A stretch of DNA of 64,000 nt, from positions 2,865,501 to 2,929,500 of the forward strand of contig CM032798.1 of NCBI GenBank assembly GCA_019155185.1, in the 5' to 3' direction. This stretch comes from Beaufortia kweichowensis. Taxonomy: Eukaryota > Chordata > Actinopteri > Cypriniformes > Gastromyzontidae. Position numbers and translations under genes: made by a program. The notes beneath the pieces were generated by a model, which was given only the letters and a program-made list of their open reading frames with translations, was not told where the DNA came from and ran no database searches. Shown piece after piece: positions 41,582 to 54,007 of the stretch. The stretch's first letter is position 1. Each line of letters begins with the position of its first letter.

Positions 41582-42310
41582 TTTACCAGTCCAAAAAACA
41601 CGCACACAGCCTTGACACTTCTCCTTCCTAAGAAAGCACGACTAGAAATCTGCTGTCAAAAGCTAAAGGGCGCGGTAAGAAGATAGCTTTGAATGCTATT
41701 GCGGGAATAAACCAAAATGTGGTCAAATAAGCCTAAAGAGAGAGAGAGTGTTCGTATGTTGTCGCGCAGTTAGCGCGCTGACTGGCCGCCCGGCGCACGT
41801 AAACTAGTGCCAGCCGCGCAACTTACTAAACCACTGAAAAGAAATCGCATCGCCACGGTTTAAAGTACATAAAGCACTTAAAAAACAGGATTGTGATATT
41901 CGTCTCCAGGTAGAAAAAAAGTGCCACGTAAGCACAGGTACACCCGTCAAAACGTCGGTCGAAAGACTTGGCGTTTTCAAAAACTCGGATCGATAGTAAC
42001 GTTAGTTTAGATCGTAACGATCTCCGCGCTTTTTATTCCTCATGGTTTCATTCAGTCGATCCTGTCGCTGTATCCTCAAGTGAATTGATTTCGAGCGGGG
42101 GCCGTTTCGAGTGGGTATTCGAGTGAAATTAATACCGCACTACCTGCCTAAAGTTTCGACCTCTAATACATTCCACGGTGTGAGTGGTAAACATTATTCA
42201 CTCCTCACTCGCTCTCTCTCTCTCTCTCTCGCTATTCGTTTTGTGAGGATCTCCTGGCGCACGAAGTCAAACGGGGGCGGGGCGTAAGCGCTTCGGGGAT
42301 CATCGTGCTT
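41582..42310 (-). promoter_or_regulatory. CpG-rich promoter and 5' UTR region of the MTSS-like gene
   Basis: The sequence upstream of the start codon is rich in CpG, notably at 41762-41825 and 42265-42300, unlike the AT-rich surroundings. It contains a GC box (GGGGGCGGGGCG) near 42272-42283 and a TC microsatellite at 42208-42231. No TATA box stands out, as is usual for CpG promoters. The transcription start is not defined. Confidence 0.6.
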
Positions 42311-42485
42311 TTTCGTCAAGGTTCTTTTTGTCGTCAACAGATGCGTGCTTTACCTTGCAAATTTTCTCTTGGGAAATGGTAAACGTTTTTTTTATCTTTA
42401 CCTTATCAACTTATTTCAAATAAAGTGATCAGATTAAAAACGTAACTTTTATTAATAAAAAATGATTTCAGTGTACTATTTCTTA

Positions 42486-42721
42486 CACTCTAAAAAAGGA
42501 TGTGTATATGCTGTTTAACACATAATGTGTCGTTTTGTGTTAAATACATAAAAGAGACAACACATGTTGAGTTGAAAGTAACACAAGTTGAGTTAAAAGT
42601 AACACAAAATGTGTTGTTTTTAAATTAACACAAAGATGTGTCTAGTTAGGGACAACACATCTGTGTGTTGTCCCTAACTGGACACATCTTGTGTTGTTTT
42701 AACACATCTGTTTTTAGAGTG
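42486..42721. mobile_element. Palindromic MITE with an internal 27-bp hairpin
   Basis: Terminal inverted repeats ACACTCTAAAAA and TTTTTAGAGTGT bound the element. Inside, 42633-42659 and 42664-42690 are reverse complements with a single mismatch and a 4-nt loop. The interior is built from repeated AACACA/TGTGTT words. No ORF is present, so it is non-autonomous. I cannot assign the transposase superfamily. Confidence 0.8.
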
Positions 42722-42945
42722 TACTTAATTTCCCTTCAAATAAAATAGTATGCATACAATCCAGAATGCTCCTAACTATATCCTGTTACATTTCTCTACG
42801 AACAAAGAAGTGAGCAGGTTTTCACATCAATGAGTCAGCATCGTTGTATTCTTACCCAACCCTTTGCTGTTACCTGACATAACAAAATGAGTGCACATCT
42901 CTGCTCAGCGGTCTCATAGCAACCCCGACACCATATTCAGCATCA

Positions 42946-42963
42946 CGTCCTCTAGTGGCCACC
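42946..42963 (-). promoter_or_regulatory. CTCF-like motif between the OSGIN-like and MTSS-like genes
   Basis: The minus strand reads GGCCACTAGAGGACG, one change from the consensus core. It is about 650 bp upstream of the GC box of the MTSS-like promoter. Confidence 0.4.
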
Positions 42964-44845
42964 TGTCTCTCTGCTAAAAGAAGAGAGGTCACCTTGGCCA
43001 CAGTGGGCATCCCGGACCGCATAATCTACCCATTTAAAGTATAATCATTTAGCTTTATGGTTGGCTAGTTGATTGTATAGTAAGGACTATTTAAGCCCAA
43101 AAAACTTAAAAACGAGGATATTAATGTAGAAGAGTTTTGATCAAACATTTATATACACAAACATTGTATATATTTTTAAATCACACACAACTAAACTAAT
43201 CAAAGGTACAATTATATACTGTTGCAGAACCATTTAAAAGGCACAGCAAGTAGCTTAAGACACTTTCACAATATTGGAGTGATAAAGATCTACTTTGCTG
43301 CCATCTTATGGTGAAAGTGCAAACGTTTTGCAGTGATGCTTGGGTATACTTATGACATAATGCTTACTGTACAGAGAATATTATCTATTGTACACCTTAA
43401 AGTATGTAAAAACTGTATAGAGTATGTAAAGTTATGACCATAGCTACCACAATAATATTCAAAATAGCTGTTAGACCTTATCACACACATAAAGAACAGT
43501 ATAGAAGACCAATAAAGACACATTGTTTCATTTTTTTTTACTATTTAATAGTTAATATCTAGATACATCTTTTGTCAGAAAAGTACAAACAATTTCTACA
43601 AACATTTTTAATCAGAGCTGCCAGGGACTATTACTTAGGCAAATCATACAGTAGAATAAAATTGTAAATTTAAGTTCATGTTTCAAATTTGAGACAAGAA
43701 TTATTTTCTTAAACAAACATGATTCATTCAACATGGCATTCAATATTCTTACAAAATGGTGCAACATTTTACAAATATATATATATAGTTAATCTATCAC
43801 CTATAACATCTTTGCATCATAGGCAATCTCGTAGGCAAAGTTGCATTTGGCCCATAAATCATCTCATTGCATTAATACGTACATTACGTAGGCCACATTA
43901 CTCATTTAAATAATGCATTTCAAGTTAACGCACAAGGATTGTTGTGTCTGATACAACATAACTGGTAGTCGCTGTGTGCACAAGCAATCGTGTGGTCAGT
44001 TAGGCAAGTGCAGCCTGACCTCACAGAGGTTTCGGTTTGGATTATTAAAAGCAGCATGAATCAAAGACACCTCAAGGTCTAGATTGTTGATGTAATCTAT
44101 GGACTCTAAACAGTGGCATAATCAGATGTGCAGAAGACAAAGAAATACAGAAAATGTTCTAATGCTTATGACAAAGTTGAGTTCATTAAAACAAATGAAC
44201 ACTGTTGAGGAAGAATTATAAATGATTAATAAAGCTTAATCCCATAATAATAAAATACAGAAAAAAATACTGCATATGTAACTTTATGTAAGTTTTAAAC
44301 ATTATATGATGTTGTGCTTATTTTTCTGAATAAGAACGGAAATGATCACGTTAGTACCAGGACTAATACAACAACAGTATTTGACTGGCAAAAGTTTACT
44401 TGAGTTTTCTTCTTTTCACAAAAAAAGAATGATCTGACCATTAAAAAAAAAAAAAAAAGTACAAATGTTAATTTGGCACAACACAACATGACTGTTGTGA
44501 GAACATGAGTAGTGTTTTAGGTGAGCAGACGTGTACAAGAAATTCCCTGAAGTCGTAAAATCACCTTCCGTCCAAAGATTAATGTTTAAAATCATTTTTA
44601 GGTTAGTTAGTCATTTACAACTAAATCTGTGTCAGTGCATTTACAGTCTATATGTAAGTGGTTGTTATCGTGCTTTCCATGAGCAAGATTTCCATGACTT
44701 GGGGCAGTACTAATGAGTACTCCTCCATCAGCTTATAGTTTCATAGTGAGCGATTGTTGTAAGAGGAAGCTGGGGGCAAAAACATAAGATACTTATAACT
44801 CTCCCCCTGTAAAGTCTTTTCACCTTTTACATTCTCTTCATGCTT

Positions 44846-47800
44846 TCATGCCTCTAATCTGCAGTTGTTCAGCTGATTATTCAACAAGCTTGTAATTGAA
44901 TTCTCCATTTTACTTTGTCGTTCATGTTTACGTGCGATGTCACATGCAATAGCCAAAGCTCCACCTTTCAAAAAGCGCACAAAGTTTTCACCCACCAGCG
45001 GCCCCATGGCATACATCCCCGGCTCCTTCACACACTCATATGTATACGGATCCACATCTACTGGATTTCTTCGGCAGCTTATTGGCTCTTCTGGATCCAG
45101 CGCAAGTGGGCGACCGTGCTTTGGGAGAAATGACATGTTTGGATGTGCACCGATCAGAACGAGGACCATTGAGACCTGCAGCGTGGTTTGTAGCCCTCCT
45201 TTACTCTCTAGGACACACTTTCCATCAGGTTTGAAGGCAACCACACGATGCTTTGGAAAGCTGAGATAACCAGGGTAACTGGTATTAGAGCTTCTATCAT
45301 CAGCAGGTGAAGGGACGTGTTGGTTTGGAAGATTCACCACCATCTCGTTCAATTTGTGCTGCTGCTGGATCATCATCTGATGCACTTTGTGATACTCAGG
45401 GTAGAGGAGTTTGGGCAGCTGGTTGAAGATGAGTGCCGGATCGGTCACGGGTCGACGAAAGGTGTGATACACGGGAGTGTTCAAGTGGTGAGCTGTAAGA
45501 ACAGCGTCTGCCGCTGTCAGCCCCGCACCCACCACGAGAATAGGCTCGGAGGCACGATCCAAACGGCCTGAAGAAATGGCGGCTTCTAATTCCCAGAAGC
45601 TGTGGCACACAAAGGGAAGATTCTCACCCTCCACGCCGAGACGGGCTGGGATGTCGTGGGTTCCTGTGGCAAGCACTACGTTTTCTGCGTGGACAGAGAA
45701 AGGGACCTCAACCTCTTTTTGTCCTTCACCAGCCTTGGCTCTTCTCTGGAGGCCTTCGATCTTCCAAACGGTACGGCCGGATTCAAGTGAAACCCGATGG
45801 ACTGAGGTCACGGTGGTGCCGCAAGCAAATCTCTCCCCAAGTCCCATTTTACTCACATAGTGCTGGTAGTAGGATGCAATCTCAGCTGGTGTGGCTCGGT
45901 CGTTACGTACATTTCTGAAACACACACAGATGGTTAGATGTATTGCCGTTTTTGGAATTTAGTCTTGCATTAAACTACTGAATAATACTGAAATGTAAGA
46001 TACTGTTAACATTCATTTATGTATTTAGTTATAGTACTAACTTAAAGGAATCTTAATTTTTTAAAACCAAATACACTTTGTTTAGACTTGACAAAAGCTT
46101 TATGAAACGCTGTTATGAAAAGTTAATTCCTTCATTTTCACTGCTAGTTTTGATGATTTATGTGATTATTAAGGACTGGTGTGTTTATTATTTACACTTT
46201 AAATCTTCATACCTTCTTTTATCTCTAATCCAGTCCTTCAGCTTCAGACCAGGAAGTTCCATCCAGTTAGCCAGGCTAAGAGTCAACATCGAGCCTTCCA
46301 TCGCCTGTAGGCAACACAACCACAATAATCAACATCTTCACGTGCTGCCATGATATCCCATCCACCCGACGATAACACTCAATAAAAGACAGTGTTGCAG
46401 TTGTTTTCAAAAATACAAACATTACATCACATGAGTAGCTTTTTCCCCATCAGTCCCACAGGGTCGTACTTGTGAGAATAAACCCTATATTATGTTTTTT
46501 TAGCATGCCTTTTTTAAAAACTCCTTATCTAAACTATACATTAAAACGTAATTATACAAATTTAAAGGGATAGTTCACCCAAAAATAAAATTGATTTTAT
46601 TATTTACTCGGCCTCGTGTCATGTCAAACCTGTATGACTTTCTTGCTTCAGCAGAACACAGAAGAAGACATTTTGCAAAACGCTGGTTACCGGCACCAAT
46701 TCACTTTCATAGTATGGACAAAAGGTACAATGGAAATGAATGGGTGCCGGTAACCAGCATTTTGCAAAATATCTTCTATTGTGTTCCACAAAAGAAAGAG
46801 TCATATCAGGTTTTGAATGACAAAAGAGTGAAAATTATGATATTATTTTTTATTTTTGGGGAAACTATTCCTTTAACTCAAAAGAGCAGGCATATATTTA
46901 TCTGGCAAAAAAACAATGAAAGTATCAAACCCAAAATAATAATAAAAATAGCTTACAGAGAAGTGATGATTTGAATGAAACAGTGAATCATTTTTAACAA
47001 GTACATTGGTTAAAACCATTTAAAAATACAATAAAATGTAAATACTTATACCTAAAGTGTGATGACTTACATGCCAAGCCCCGCCAGGTGGTCCCTTTCC
47101 TAATACAAGATGGGGTGTGGCTCTTTCTGGCTCGTACCTCCATGTCAATGGTGAGGAGCAGTCAACTCCAAAATCGCCATCAGGGAGCAGGAGGGCATCG
47201 AAAAGCACAGCCACAGGGTTCGATGACCGACCCTCCACACCCTCACACAAGTACTCTAGATCCTGCACGCACATATAAATATAAACCAGATTTGAGCATA
47301 ATTGTTTTCTAACCAGATTAGAACATAATCAGCTAAGCCAACAATAACGTGCAGCTACCACTCACAGTAGTAATTATTATAATAACCTAAAAAATGTCAT
47401 TATTGCATGGTATTTGGTGAAAAGCTGACTGAAAATCTCCACTCTTAATTACCAGTTGTTATGTAAATAGGTGTGGTAATTGTGTTCATGGTAATTGGGT
47501 TAAGATCTATGTATATGTGTGTGCATTACCTGGTCAAACAAAGATAGACTGGGGTTTTCGGACAGTTTGTTATGCAAAATGGGGTTGGGATGGAAGCCGT
47601 CGGGGGAAAGGTACGGTGTGTATCCCGACAACAAGTAAGAGAGACAAATCCCTGATGGTCCATTACCTGTTAGAACAACACCACACAAGTGAAAACCTGA
47701 ATTACTCCTCACTACCAACAGTCTTGTTGGAAAAAAGCTTTTTTAGAAGAAAGCGTTTAAACACTACGAGGACGGGGTGTTTAAAATTGTGCCTGTTTCA

Positions 47801-48117
47801 AAAATATTTATTTAAAATTTGTTTATTTAGCAAAATTAATAATGAAAAATACAACACAATTTATTATAAAGAAGTAACATAAGTAACATATAAAGTCTAC
47901 TACATACCTAAAAGTAAAACACAATTTTCAGAAAAAGTACTTAATCTTAAGTCACGTCCTCAGGAAACAGGTATTGCCAAATGATCATACTGAAGCAAAC
48001 CACAAAACCACACAAAGCGTATAAAACCTGTATAAACGTGTATATACAACGACTCTTACCAACAATGACAACTGGCAGGACTTCATCAGACAAAGTGTCT
48101 TTAATAAAATGCTCCAT
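44846..48117 (-). CDS. osgin2: OSGIN-family oxidative stress-induced growth inhibitor (OSGIN2-like)
   Basis: Five coding exons (48060-48117, 47530-47666, 47071-47262, 46213-46304, 44846-45914) join in phase to give 515 residues. The N-terminus has a dinucleotide-binding motif, VVIVGNGPSGICLSYLLSGY (GNGPSG at residues 20-25). A second motif, ILVVGAGLTAADAV, lies at about 286-299, with an ATG turn (VVLATGTHD) at 242-244, as in FMO-like flavoproteins. Family hallmarks include LGKGPPGGAWH, WMELPGLKLKDW, LPKLLYPEYHKVHQMM and GENFVRFLKGGALAIACD. OSGIN proteins are linked to oxidative stress and growth control; OSGIN1 is a known NRF2 target. Segments such as GRSSNPVAVLFD and FLKGGAL resemble OSGIN2 more than OSGIN1, but a separate fish paralogue is possible. 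The start ATG follows a spliced leader. Confidence 0.93.
46562..46876. mobile_element. Angel-like palindromic MITE in an OSGIN-like intron
   Basis: The element is bounded by TTAA and the inverted ends AAAGGGATAGTTCACCC and GGGGAAACTATTCCTTTAA. The centre is also palindromic (GGTTACCGGCACC against GGGTGCCGGTAACC). This is the very common teleost family of fold-back elements with TTAA targets (Angel/Kolobok type, from memory). It has no coding capacity. Confidence 0.8.
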
Positions 48118-48515
48118 ACTGTCTCACCTGCTGGAAGCAAATGGAGAACAAATGGTAAGTTGCACTGCTACGTCACAACCACCCAACACACTACTTCATC
48201 CCTTTGTACTTTACACAACATTCATGAAACTTTTGTGTGCTAAATGTCACTTGTCAGGATGTTGGCAGAGTGACAGGAAACTTCAAAAAAATTATGTTGT
48301 AATTGATATGTAATCGAACAAATTAATATTAACGTGTCTAAAAATAGTATAAATACAGTACTGTTTATATAAACATGAAAAAGCATGAATCTGTGTAATG
48401 AGAAAAAGTTGCAATGTTGTTTCATAACAGCTTTATTGATTAGTTAACAGTGACTCGGCGTAAATCTCCAGTGACAGCAGCTCGTGCGTGTTTCGCGCCA
48501 GGCACGTTCACGCTC

Positions 48516-48530
48516 ATTTTGCTGAGTCAT
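48516..48530 (-). promoter_or_regulatory. Antioxidant-response/Maf-like element in the OSGIN leader intron
   Basis: The minus strand reads ATGACTCAGCAAAAT, which matches every position of the ARE core RTGAYNNNGCRWWWW. Its centre TGACTCAGCA is also a Maf/NF-E2-type half palindrome. It lies about 1 kb downstream of the predicted start site. OSGIN1 is a recognised NRF2 target, so the location makes sense. The 5' extension TMANN of the longer consensus is absent. Confidence 0.55.
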
Positions 48531-48907
48531 TCCCGAGTGACAGAAACTTTTACTCTGGGCAAAGTTTCATATGATCAAAAATACTTTAAATATGTTTATT
48601 ATTTTACTTAAATAGACGTGAAACGCACAAAAGTGTATGTTTTTGGTGCACTTGGGTTCAGTTTTTTTTTTCATTGTGCGTCAGACGCAAAGTACGTGAA
48701 AAACGTTTTCAATGCTCTTGGTGGTTTACAAGAAGAATACAAGTTTATGTCCAATTCATAAACAGGCCAATTCAAACAGGACGTTTGAGTTTAATAGTGA
48801 GAAAGTGGAAATGGGACGTCGAAGATGAATTTTGGCTTTAATTCTCGGACGCTTTGTACCGTTACACTTGATCCCGCCAATCCATGTGACAGCGAGTTTC
48901 GTGCACT

Positions 48908-48946
48908 TCAATGTAATTCATCAATGTAATTCATCAATGTAATTCA
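48908..48946. repeat. Three perfect copies of a 13-bp tandem repeat
   Basis: TCAATGTAATTCA occurs three times head to tail in the leader intron of the OSGIN-like gene. No function is evident. Confidence 0.85.
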
Positions 48947-49410
48947 AGTGGGCTTTACAAAAGACAAGTTCAAATAGTTTAATAATTTGACAGACGAACT
49001 GAAGTGCAAGGCGAAACCATGCAGCCACTCCGCCCCTTTAACTGGACACCCATCGACTAGACTGTTCAAGTTTACTGGAGATTACGCGAAAGCCCATTCA
49101 AGAATCCAGTAACCATCTGGTTCGTGACCCAGATGCTTGAATTAATACCGTGCGCGTGTTTGCTTGTTTCATAACTCATAACCGGAGTGCCGTCCACTGT
49201 CCACGGCACATGTCCATATCCGACGGACGCATTATGACGCGACACCAAATTAAGGAAACCGAGGGGTTAGGAAACCCAACACGACGGATTATAATTCAGG
49301 AAATGGTGAAGAAACACACGCAAAAAAACTGATGTGAACGTCACCACATGGAATTTAAAGCAGCGTGATGAAAGCGAGTCATCACCACTGAACGTGATCA
49401 TTCATCTTAC

Positions 49411-49553
49411 CTGTAATGCAGATGTAAAGGTCCGAATTCAGAATGAGATGAGGGAGCAAAAGACGTTTTAAGGCTAAATTAAAAACACACACACGTCGCT
49501 TTGTCTCTCTGTAGTTGTATGTGACCGTTCAGTCAGTGAGATGCAGCACGGCA
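49411..49553 (-). other. Predicted non-coding first exon of the OSGIN-like gene
   Basis: On the minus strand ATTACAG|GTAAGATG forms a strong donor at 49410/49411. A TATAAAA word at 49579-49585 would place initiation near 49553. The matching acceptor lies just upstream of the start codon (TTGCTTCCAG, near 48131). The leader intron of about 1.3 kb contains the ARE-like site at 48516-48530. Confidence 0.6.
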
Positions 49554-49578
49554 CTGTAGATGCTCGTGCGGTAATGGG

Positions 49579-49770
49579 TTTTATAATTCTTCACTATCCG
49601 GCCCATTCCAACCAATCAGAGAGCAGAAGACGTGACTCATAGAATTATGATTGGTGCGGCGTCCAATGACGTAAGGAACTCTTTAGGCTTGTAGTTTTCC
49701 ACTCACCAAAAATGATCTAATGGCTGATTCGCCTACAGCTCCGCTTTAGCCAATCAGAGAACGCGGCTTG
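49579..49770 (-). promoter_or_regulatory. TATA- and CCAAT-rich promoter of the OSGIN-like gene
   Basis: The minus strand carries TATAAAA at 49579-49585. CCAAT boxes in either orientation lie near 49611, 49649, 49661 and 49749 (CCAATCAGAG twice). AP-1-like TGACTCA is at 49632 and a CRE-like half site TGACGTAA lies next to the third CCAAT box. This combination suits an inducible gene. The spacing is seen in the sequence; factor binding is inferred. Confidence 0.65.
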
Positions 49771-50464
49771 AACACCGCAATGGCACAATTCAAGGGACCT
49801 AAAATCTTAAAAGTATAAACTAGTTTAAAATCTTGGCTCCATGGATTAATTATGTGAATGTTTCCTTTGTAATATATATTTTAAATAGCTTATTTTTATG
49901 AAATGTTAGAAAACCCTTCTTGATTTCTTGCAAATACAAAATACATTGACTGTGCTGAAAAGAAGCAACAGAATGAAAACTGTTGAATGTTTGAGTTTGT
50001 ATAATTTGTCAGAATTTGTTGTTCAAATGTATATTTTGTGTTGGGTTTTGTTGGGAATGTATCTTGCAAAAAGAAATAAAACAATTAATTAAATTAATTA
50101 CATTTTTTAGTTACAACACTCTGTTTTAATGGTTGGGAACAATTGATTATATAAATCGTATTTTTTCTCATGCTTGTGCTGTAATTGGGACCGTTTTACT
50201 TTTGTTATAAGGAAAATGAAGAAATATTATGAGGAAAAAGCACATGGTTTGGCATCTAAAGTGTAAGAAAAGATAACAACAGAATGTCCAGAAACATGTT
50301 GTAATACGTGTGAAGAAACCCATGTTGATGTTAGATAGCCTAAGTAGGCTGTGGTCTAGATCATAGTGTTATAGGATGGTAATACCACAGAATTTTGATG
50401 AATATCGCTGAATGGTTCATTTGCATGGCACACCAAGGCACTTCAAAAACACAAATAAGAAACT

Positions 50465-50642
50465 GTCTGTACAAGTTATTTTAACTTGCTATTTTAAATT
50501 TTACCCAGTGTTGAGTCACTGTAATTTGTAAAGTTGAAATGATTAAAACTTAATTTGAAATACTGTACATACAGCTGAAATTATTTGTAAAGCCAAGATG
50601 ATTGATGAAAATTGAAGGCAGCAAAGAATCTTTTACAGTGTA
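50465..50642. repeat. Degraded dispersed repeat sharing a motif with 722-880
   Basis: It ends with TTTTACAGTGTA and contains GAAATTATTTGTAAAGCCAA. It lies in the spacer between pigu and the OSGIN-like promoter. Confidence 0.4.
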
Positions 50643-50683
50643 CCAATGTACAAAACACAAAACAAAATTGATGATGACATTAC

Positions 50684-50745
50684 ATTCACATTTACATTTA
50701 GGCATTTAGCTGACGCTTTTATCCAAAGCGACTTACAAATATTAG
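50684..50745 (-). repeat. SINE-tail repeat, reverse orientation
   Basis: This is the reverse complement of the 1963-2052 core (TTAGCTGACGCTTTTATCC, then AAAGCGACTTACAAATATTA). Confidence 0.7.
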
Positions 50746-51239
50746 GAGATAAGTTTGATGAGTGGATAAAATGCTTGAGGTAGTAGGGAGTAGTTTTAGA
50801 AAATTATCATAAGAGATTAAATGAAATGTTCAGGCTCAGATCTGGATAAATTGTATGTGTCAGACTGTAACTATTAGATTAACCTGGATTCACTGTATTG
50901 TACAAACTTGTTTTAGACACTCCCAAGAAGTAATCACAGGTTAAATTTTATCCTTTAAATTAGGACAAACATTTTTTTGCTTGTAACAAGTGATTTCTGT
51001 AAAACATTTTGGTCAAACCTTTTCCATTTCACACGAGACCCCAGGAGCCTCCATTCGGCTGGCTTGTCAGCATGTGACTCAACAAGTTTCCAGTTGATGA
51101 GTGACTCTTTTCAATAGGCTTCTAAAAGCATTTCCCTTTAGCCTATCCAAGAGCGACCAGACTCACAAAGAGAATCAAGTCTCTGTCAAAACAGTACATT
51201 GCCTGACCACTTCAGAAAAAAAAGAAAGGTTATGTAAAA

Positions 51240-51303
51240 GTTAAATGTTTCCTAATTTGTAAATCGCTTTGGATATACGTGTCTGCTTAAGAAATAAATG
51301 TAA
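51240..51303 (+). repeat. Degraded SINE-tail repeat
   Basis: GTAAATCGCTTTGGATATAC followed by GTGTCTGCTTAAGAAATAAA follows the shared tail with several changes. Confidence 0.5.
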
Positions 51304-51383
51304 AGGAAATGTCTGATTCAGCAGGTCCTGTGTAGTTGTCATGGTTGCGCAGAAGTTATGTGGTTGCCGCTTTTGATGTGCCG

Positions 51384-51462
51384 CTTCATTGTCTCCTAAT
51401 ATTTGTTACTTTGGATACAAGCGTCAGCTAAATGCCTAAATATAATGTAAATGTAATGTAAA
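51384..51462 (+). repeat. SINE-tail repeat
   Basis: CGCTTCATTGTCTCCTAATA, ACTTTGGATACAAGCGTCAG and CTAAATGCC repeat the 1963-2052 unit, with a small deletion in the GTCGC word. Confidence 0.65.
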
Positions 51463-53597
51463 TGCTTATGCAACATTTTCCACACAATGTGAAAAGAATC
51501 TCTCTTTCAGTGTTACACGTAAGGGAACTGTGCTGTTTGGTAAACTTGTATTTCAATAGCAAGAAGTGTCTATTGTTTTAACCTAAAATGAATTACTAAG
51601 CTGTTTTGGAAATAATCATGTATGATCTACTATAGAACTGATGCATTGTCAAATTTACAGGAAGATGAATATTTCAAAGTAAATAACTTAGAAATAAACA
51701 CCTTAAGACTCATTTCTATATTAAAAAATGATCTACACACTGAATGAGGTGAAAGGACAGACCCACACGCATACACACGTGCACACATACACAAAACGTA
51801 TTTGAATAATGTGGTTTGTATGTGCATAGTCATTGTGACTTCCAGATAGTAATCAGATAGTCTTACAGTAATGGATTCAATATTATGCCATAGACCGACA
51901 TGCAAAGGACCAGGAACCCTGTATTACATGCTTTAATAAATGAAGCATTTGTATTTTATATTGCATATTATGTCGTTTTGATTTTACATAATGCTTTTGA
52001 ACATGGAAGAATTGAACTAAACTTTAATATTGGTTGATTAACTTGATATTAACACATTCTCATTATTTTATAAAAAAGTAATTGGCACATAGCTTGTTAT
52101 AGACCTACTATGTCCAATACTTTTGTGCAGTTATCTCAGCATATTTTCACTGGATAAACCATTCTACGCCCTAGCTACGAAAACAAACCTGCCGCCTACA
52201 AAAAACGTTTCATAACTAACAAACATGTACTTCAATGTGACTAAATTGAATGCATGCATTCTTTTTCTGTGATTTTGGCAATAGTATTTATTTGAACTAT
52301 GACATACAATCCCTGCTGACAGAACAGATTACACTTCTTGTTTCTTGATGAAAACCCATGACATCGGGAGAGATCGGTAATCAAACCTACTGAAAGCACT
52401 GCAATTGAGAAATATTCTTTATTGGCATTTTCATCACCATATAATTTACAAATCATTTAAAATCAGTGTTATGACAACCGAAACAGCCAACTCATCTCTC
52501 CGTTCAAAAAGGGAACATAATCACTATGTAATAATACCACGATGTGAACATTTCTGATATAATGGTGATTCAAAATTGTATTACTTAAATCCCTGCAGAT
52601 CCATCTGTGATGTGAGGAGGTAAAGCCCTTTATCATGCTATCAAACATTGCAAACACAACATGTCCAGTTTATCAACATAATGTCTGTGAAGAACATTTT
52701 TCTGAAAAAAAAAAAACATTACAATCACAATGTTCCTCTCAGTCATTATTATTCAAAGTTACAATATTCTTGTCTAATTAATAATTCATATTTTCATTTA
52801 TTTTAGGTTTAAATGGAGAGTAATGTCATCAAAGTTAGTAGCTATAGTCAATAAATCATATATTAGTCCGGTTAGCAACGACTGTTGGTCACTGTACGGT
52901 ACAATACTGACAACAATTCTGTTTGTAAAAAAGTAGTTCTGCTCTTAAAAAGTCAACGTAAGGACAACATTGATACAACATTGCATTTAAACACTGAGCT
53001 GAACAAAAAATGACAAGCATTTGTTTGTAAACCTTGGGTGTCTACATCCTTTATGACTATAGCGATAACTTTCACACACTAGACTTTGGATCAGCTGACC
53101 TCATAATCTAAAGTATGTATGTTTACGTCCTTCTGCCTGGTCAAAGGGCAGATTATCTGAAGAAAGGAAAATTCCATCCTTCAAGGAATATAAAGAAGAG
53201 GGACCATGAATTAGCTGTGAAATTATCATGAGGTTTTGAAACAAGTCTCATCACGTGGCTTTCCCGAATGCTTGAGGTGGAGTTTGGCCGTGTAATTTCT
53301 AATCTCAAATAATAAACCAGTAAACCTAAATTAAACAGTGCACCATTGGAATAAATAAAATTGCAGTGTAGTTTAATCGCTCATTTTATACAAAAAATGA
53401 AACCAAACGTAATACAAAAACCAAACCCAAATTAAATTTATCTTACATTTCTCACACAAAAGTTTGTGCAAGAGGCAAAAAGCAAAACAGTAAAGTCTTT
53501 TTACAGTAACTGTATGAAGAGAGAATTTATAGTTAATGGACGGTCTAAAAAAGCTCTGAGGGGTCACAAATGCAGTTCGAGTTAATATTTTCATGTT

Positions 53598-53614
53598 ACG
53601 CCCCCTGCTGACCA
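53598..53614 (-). promoter_or_regulatory. CTCF-like motif downstream of pigu
   Basis: The minus strand reads TGGTCAGCAGGGGGCGT, matching the CTCF core with only the first C of CCA changed. It lies about 400 bp past the pigu stop, between pigu and the OSGIN-like promoter. Confidence 0.5.
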
Positions 53615-54007
53615 GGACTGCAAACTACAACCTCAGACATAAAGCAAAAAGATTCAAAATCAAAAGTAATATGTAAAAAAAACCATCTTAGCACGCCCTT
53701 CCTATCCACCTCTTTAATTCTCATGTTTGAAAGAGAAGAAACATGGTAGTCTTTGTGTCACTTTTGTGAGACCTCCATCAAATAAAGTCTCTTACAAAAC
53801 AGCTTTGGTCCCAAAGGAAGCATCCACATCCAGACATGAGGTAAAACTCTCAGAAAAATAATAGAAAATTTAATTAAAGTAGGACCAAAGAAAAGACATA
53901 GAGCATAATGACGATGAATAAAATGTAGTGGGAAAGAAAAAATAAATAAAAGAGAAATGAGGGAGTGTGAGGCAGCCGGTGAGATTTCTCAGTCCAGTGA
54001 TTGAGGG

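Larger units (their letters stand above)
42310..44845. other. Spacer between MTSS-like promoter and OSGIN-like 3' end
   Basis: No coding exon is supported. The spacer holds the hairpin MITE at 42486-42721, a CTCF-like motif at 42946-42963 and AT-rich sequence with a 16-A run near 44442-44458. The 3' UTR of the OSGIN-like gene must lie immediately below 44846, but its end is not clear. Confidence 0.7.
49771..54007. other. Spacer between the OSGIN-like promoter and the pigu stop
   Basis: No coding exon is supported. The spacer contains SINE-tail repeats (50684-51462), the degraded repeat at 50465-50642 and the CTCF-like motif at 53598-53614. A possible pigu polyadenylation hexamer AATAAA on the minus strand lies at 52418-52423; it would imply a 3' UTR of about 1.6 kb and is uncertain. 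Confidence 0.6.

Noticed and set aside
41216..41686. 156-residue plus-strand open frame over MTSS-like exon 1
   Set aside because: It is antisense to the conserved first exon and lacks family resemblance.
44915..45860. Several plus-strand open frames opposite the last OSGIN-like exon
   Set aside because: They are antisense shadows of a clearly coding minus-strand exon and show no family motif.
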